Notes under the pieces: generated by a model | Told to the model about the DNA's origin: nothing | Databases searched by the model: none | Seen by the model: only the letters and a program-made list of their open reading frames with translations | DNA from: Trueperaceae bacterium | GTDB taxonomy: Bacteria; Deinococcota; Deinococci; Deinococcales; Trueperaceae | DNA length: 34,040 bases | Direction: 5' to 3' | Assembly (NCBI GenBank): GCA_019454765.1 | Contig: JACFNR010000006.1 | Coordinates: forward strand, 15,771 to 49,810 | Made by a program: the position numbers and the translations under genes | Part shown: piece after piece, positions 31,830-34,040 of the stretch | Layout: every line of letters begins with the position of its first letter | Position numbering within the stretch: the first letter of the stretch is position 1

Positions 31830-34040
31830 TCAGCCCCCCGCGCGCAGCCCGAACGCCCTGGCCGTCTCCGGGTCGTTGGCCTTAAGCGCCCGCATGCGGC
31901 GCCCGTACGAGGCCAGCTCGACGAAGAACGTCACCAGGTTCACGAGGTAGATGACCCCCAGCGCGATCAGGTCCGTCATGAGGCCGATGGTGGGCGCCGC
32001 GCCGAGCGCGAAGTAGTGAAGCAGGGCGTCGACGCCGAAGATGGCCCACGACACCGACAGCAGCACGCCCCACAGCTCATCCGCCTGACCCGTTCCGGGC
32101 AGCAGAAGGGCGAGGAGGTGGTAGAGCGGCGTGCGCGGCGCGTTGCGCGCGAGCCTGGGTCGTGGCAGCACGAGCTGGACGAGGTTGAGGAGCGCGATCA
32201 GCAGGAACGCCACCACGATGACGAGCCAGAGCCAGTGAGCGACGTTCACGCCCGCGACGCCCGTGAGGGCCGTCCACGGGTCGGTGAACACCCCCGCCAA
32301 GGCGCCCTGGAACGAGCCGGCCACGGCGCTGCGCAGACGGGTCTCGTCCGGCACCACCAGCGCCTTGGCGTCCGGCGCGAAGGTGGCCAGGAGCCGAGAC
32401 GGGTTCGGGCCCTGCCTGAGGTTGAAGTTGGCGGCGGGCAGGCCGGGCTTGAGGTCGAGCGCGCGTCGGAATAGGGCTGCGTCGTCTTGCAGCACGCCCA
32501 GGTTGTTGACGGCATCGGCGTCGTCCGGGGCCGCGCGGTACGCCTCCGCGGCGGGGTCGGTGGCGCCCGCCATCTGCTCCGCGAAGCCGCGGACGAAGGC
32601 GACGGCGGGTCCGTGGCCATCCGTGCGCGCCACGGCGTCCAGCGCCGGGACCGATGCCAAGGAACCGGAGCCCCACGCGCCGGGAAGCGCGTCACCGTCG
32701 CGCGCCCAGCCCTGGAGGCCCGTTAGCGCCATGGCGGCCGCGAGGAGGAGCACGGCGACGAGCCGCTCCGTGAACGTCGCGTAGCGCAGGAAGAAGAGGC
32801 GCGCCAACGGGCTCTTGGAGCCGCCGCGCCGCAGCGTCACCGACTGCGGGCGCCAGTACTTGGCGGCCAGGGCGACGTAGAGCGCCAGGAGCGCCACGAG
32901 CAGGGCGGCCACGCCGTACCAACCCGTCCGGCCAACGTCGAGGGCGGCCTGCCGCACGGAGGAGGCCAGGTCGAAGCCGCCCCCCTCGCGTGACCGCTCG
33001 AGCCACCGGTCGGCGGCCTCGCGCTGGTCGTCGGCGCGCAGGTAGGTGGAGTACTCCCTCAACGCCGCCTGCGTCTCCGGCACGGCGGGCGTTGCCAGCA
33101 GGTAGACCCAGTCGGCCCAGAAGGCGGCGCCCTGCATGTCGCCCCGGCCAAGGGCGGCCTTCAAGGCGCCGAGCGGGAAGCCGTACGATTCGGCCAGCGA
33201 CTGGTCGAACAGGAGCGGGGCGCGGTAGCCGCGGGCAACGAAGTCGCCGAAGGCGGCGTACATGGCGCTGGCGGCGGCCTGGTTCTGCGGAGGCGAGAAG
33301 CGCATGAGCTCGCGTGCGAGCTGCGCCCCCTCGTAGAACGTGGCGGCGTTCTCGAGCGCCCCCTCGATGTAGTCGGCCTCGGCCGCGCTCCCGGGCTGCG
33401 CTGCGCGCGCCGCCTCGAGGTAGAGCCACGGGTTGGTGGGGTCCTGGCTCAACCGCGCCACCGGGTCGGCGACGGCCGCCTCGGTGCGGAGCCAGCCGTA
33501 CAGCTTGGGGTCGACGTCGAACGGCTCGAGCGACTCCGGCCCGCTGGGCAGGATCCCCATGCGCCCCTCGGCGCCGTTCGAGTAGGTCATCGTCACCACC
33601 GGCACGCCGGCGGAGGAGGTCACGGCGCTGACCTGGGCCGGCAGCCTGTAGCGGCGGTGGATGACGCCAGTGCGGGCGTCCACCACGAGGAGGCTGTTGC
33701 CGTGGCCGACGTACGCCTCGGTGCCGCTCTGCAGGACGCCGGCCGTCTCGCCGCTGCCGGGCTCGAAGCCGAGCGTCCAGACCGTGCTGCCGTTCTGGAC
33801 CCCCACGACCCCCGCATCGGTCAACTGAACGACCGGGTAGCCGAGCGCGCCGCCGGCCGCTTGGCTCTCCGACCCCTCGGTCGGTGGGGTGCCGGCGGGC
33901 GGCTCCTGCGTCAGGGCGGGCGGGGTGGTGCCCGGCGCCTGCGACGGGGTCTCGGGAGTCCCGGTCTCGGGAGTCCCGGGCGCGGGCGCCGTGGCGCCCG
34001 GCGTGGGCGCTGTCCCGGGGGTCGCGCCGGGCTGGGCCTC
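31830..34040 (-). CDS. Large multi-pass membrane protein with TPR-like segment (5' end beyond the window)
   Basis: The frame is open to the right edge, giving 736 visible residues. In order: a Pro/Thr/Gly-rich low-complexity stretch of about 60 residues, a beta-propeller-like segment (VVGVQNGSTVWTLGF, NSLLVVDARTGVIHRRY), a helical region rich in Ala and Tyr, a membrane helix (YGVAALLVALLALYVALAA), a second (LVAVLLLAAAMALTGL), a TPR-like part (DADAVNNLGVLQDD...FRRALDLKPGLPAANFNL), and three C-terminal helices. I do not recognise a family. The mixture of extracytoplasmic sensor-like and TPR parts suggests a scaffold or surface-assembly role, unproven. It precedes the EamA gene on the same strand. 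Confidence 0.75.
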   Translation of the reverse strand, partial: EAQPGATPGTAPTPGATAPAPGTPETGTPETPSQAPGTTPPALTQEPPAGTPPTEGSESQAAGGALGYPVVQLTDAGVVGVQNGSTVWTLGFEPGSGETAGVLQSGTEAYVGHGNSLLVVDARTGVIHRRYRLPAQVSAVTSSAGVPVVTMTYSNGAEGRMGILPSGPESLEPFDVDPKLYGWLRTEAAVADPVARLSQDPTNPWLYLEAARAAQPGSAAEADYIEGALENAATFYEGAQLARELMRFSPPQNQAAASAMYAAFGDFVARGYRAPLLFDQSLAESYGFPLGALKAALGRGDMQGAAFWADWVYLLATPAVPETQAALREYSTYLRADDQREAADRWLERSREGGGFDLASSVRQAALDVGRTGWYGVAALLVALLALYVALAAKYWRPQSVTLRRGGSKSPLARLFFLRYATFTERLVAVLLLAAAMALTGLQGWARDGDALPGAWGSGSLASVPALDAVARTDGHGPAVAFVRGFAEQMAGATDPAAEAYRAAPDDADAVNNLGVLQDDAALFRRALDLKPGLPAANFNLRQGPNPSRLLATFAPDAKALVVPDETRLRSAVAGSFQGALAGVFTDPWTALTGVAGVNVAHWLWLVIVVAFLLIALLNLVQLVLPRPRLARNAPRTPLYHLLALLLPGTGQADELWGVLLSVSWAIFGVDALLHYFALGAAPTIGLMTDLIALGVIYLVNLVTFFVELASYGRRMRALKANDPETARAFGLRAGG
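33948..33977 (-). repeat. Two tandem 15-bp repeats in the Pro/Thr-rich segment
   Basis: GGTCTCGGGAGTCCC occurs twice in tandem on the plus strand, encoding Gly-Thr-Pro-Glu-Thr twice in the minus-strand membrane protein. A sign of a flexible, length-variable linker. Confidence 0.9.

Overview
The window is a very GC-rich chromosomal stretch that is almost entirely protein-coding. It contains two tRNA genes and no insertion sequence, phage or CRISPR array. An adenosylcobalamin-type ribonucleotide reductase, lipoprotein-release (LolC/E-like) machinery, lipoproteins, and many start codons placed 5-6 nt after a TANNNT box all suggest a diderm of the Deinococcota, possibly near Truepera. That assignment is inference: no rRNA or other lineage marker is present.

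Left part (1-8300): the C-terminus of a probable parvulin-type chaperone; purH (purine synthesis); nrdJ, a class II ribonucleotide reductase interrupted by an apparently complete 436-residue intein with a LAGLIDADG endonuclease; an NADPH:FMN reductase-like protein; a DUF488 protein; a MazG-like pyrophosphohydrolase; and tRNA-Asn(GTT). Middle-left (8450-14960): a small unknown protein, an amidase, a MaoC-type hydratase, a VUT-family transporter, a PaaI-type thioesterase, tRNA-Pro(CGG), and a minus-strand chain of 3D-domain protein, LolC/E-like permease, RecX and DUF3565 protein.

The most interesting region is 14300-22000, an envelope-polysaccharide neighbourhood. A 981-residue protein joins a family 2 glycosyltransferase, membrane helices and a lytic-transglycosylase-like domain. 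Facing it are a PQQ-type sugar dehydrogenase gene and two related GH26-like lipoprotein genes. The distal lipoprotein gene has a leader of about 325 nt on the minus strand carrying two copies of an RNA that I recognise as the class II cyclic-di-GMP riboswitch (c-di-GMP-II). They are followed by mutually exclusive hairpins over the ribosome-binding site. A second messenger that commonly governs exopolysaccharide and biofilm therefore seems to control a glycan-cleaving lipoprotein.

Right part (22000-34040): tgt (queuosine tRNA modification); a minus-strand run of methylmalonyl-CoA epimerase, VanZ-like protein, proC and a secreted protein; L-asparaginase; an arginine operon argG - GNAT - argH - short N-acetylglutamate-synthase-like GNAT with overlapping genes and a possible Arg-rich leader peptide; an EamA-type exporter; and the C-terminal part of a large membrane protein running off the right edge.

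Initiation follows two styles. Some genes (purH, nrdJ, argG, the 3D-domain gene) have clear Shine-Dalgarno sites. At least nine others show TANNNT, 5-6 nt, then ATG/GTG, the arrangement expected of leaderless mRNAs.
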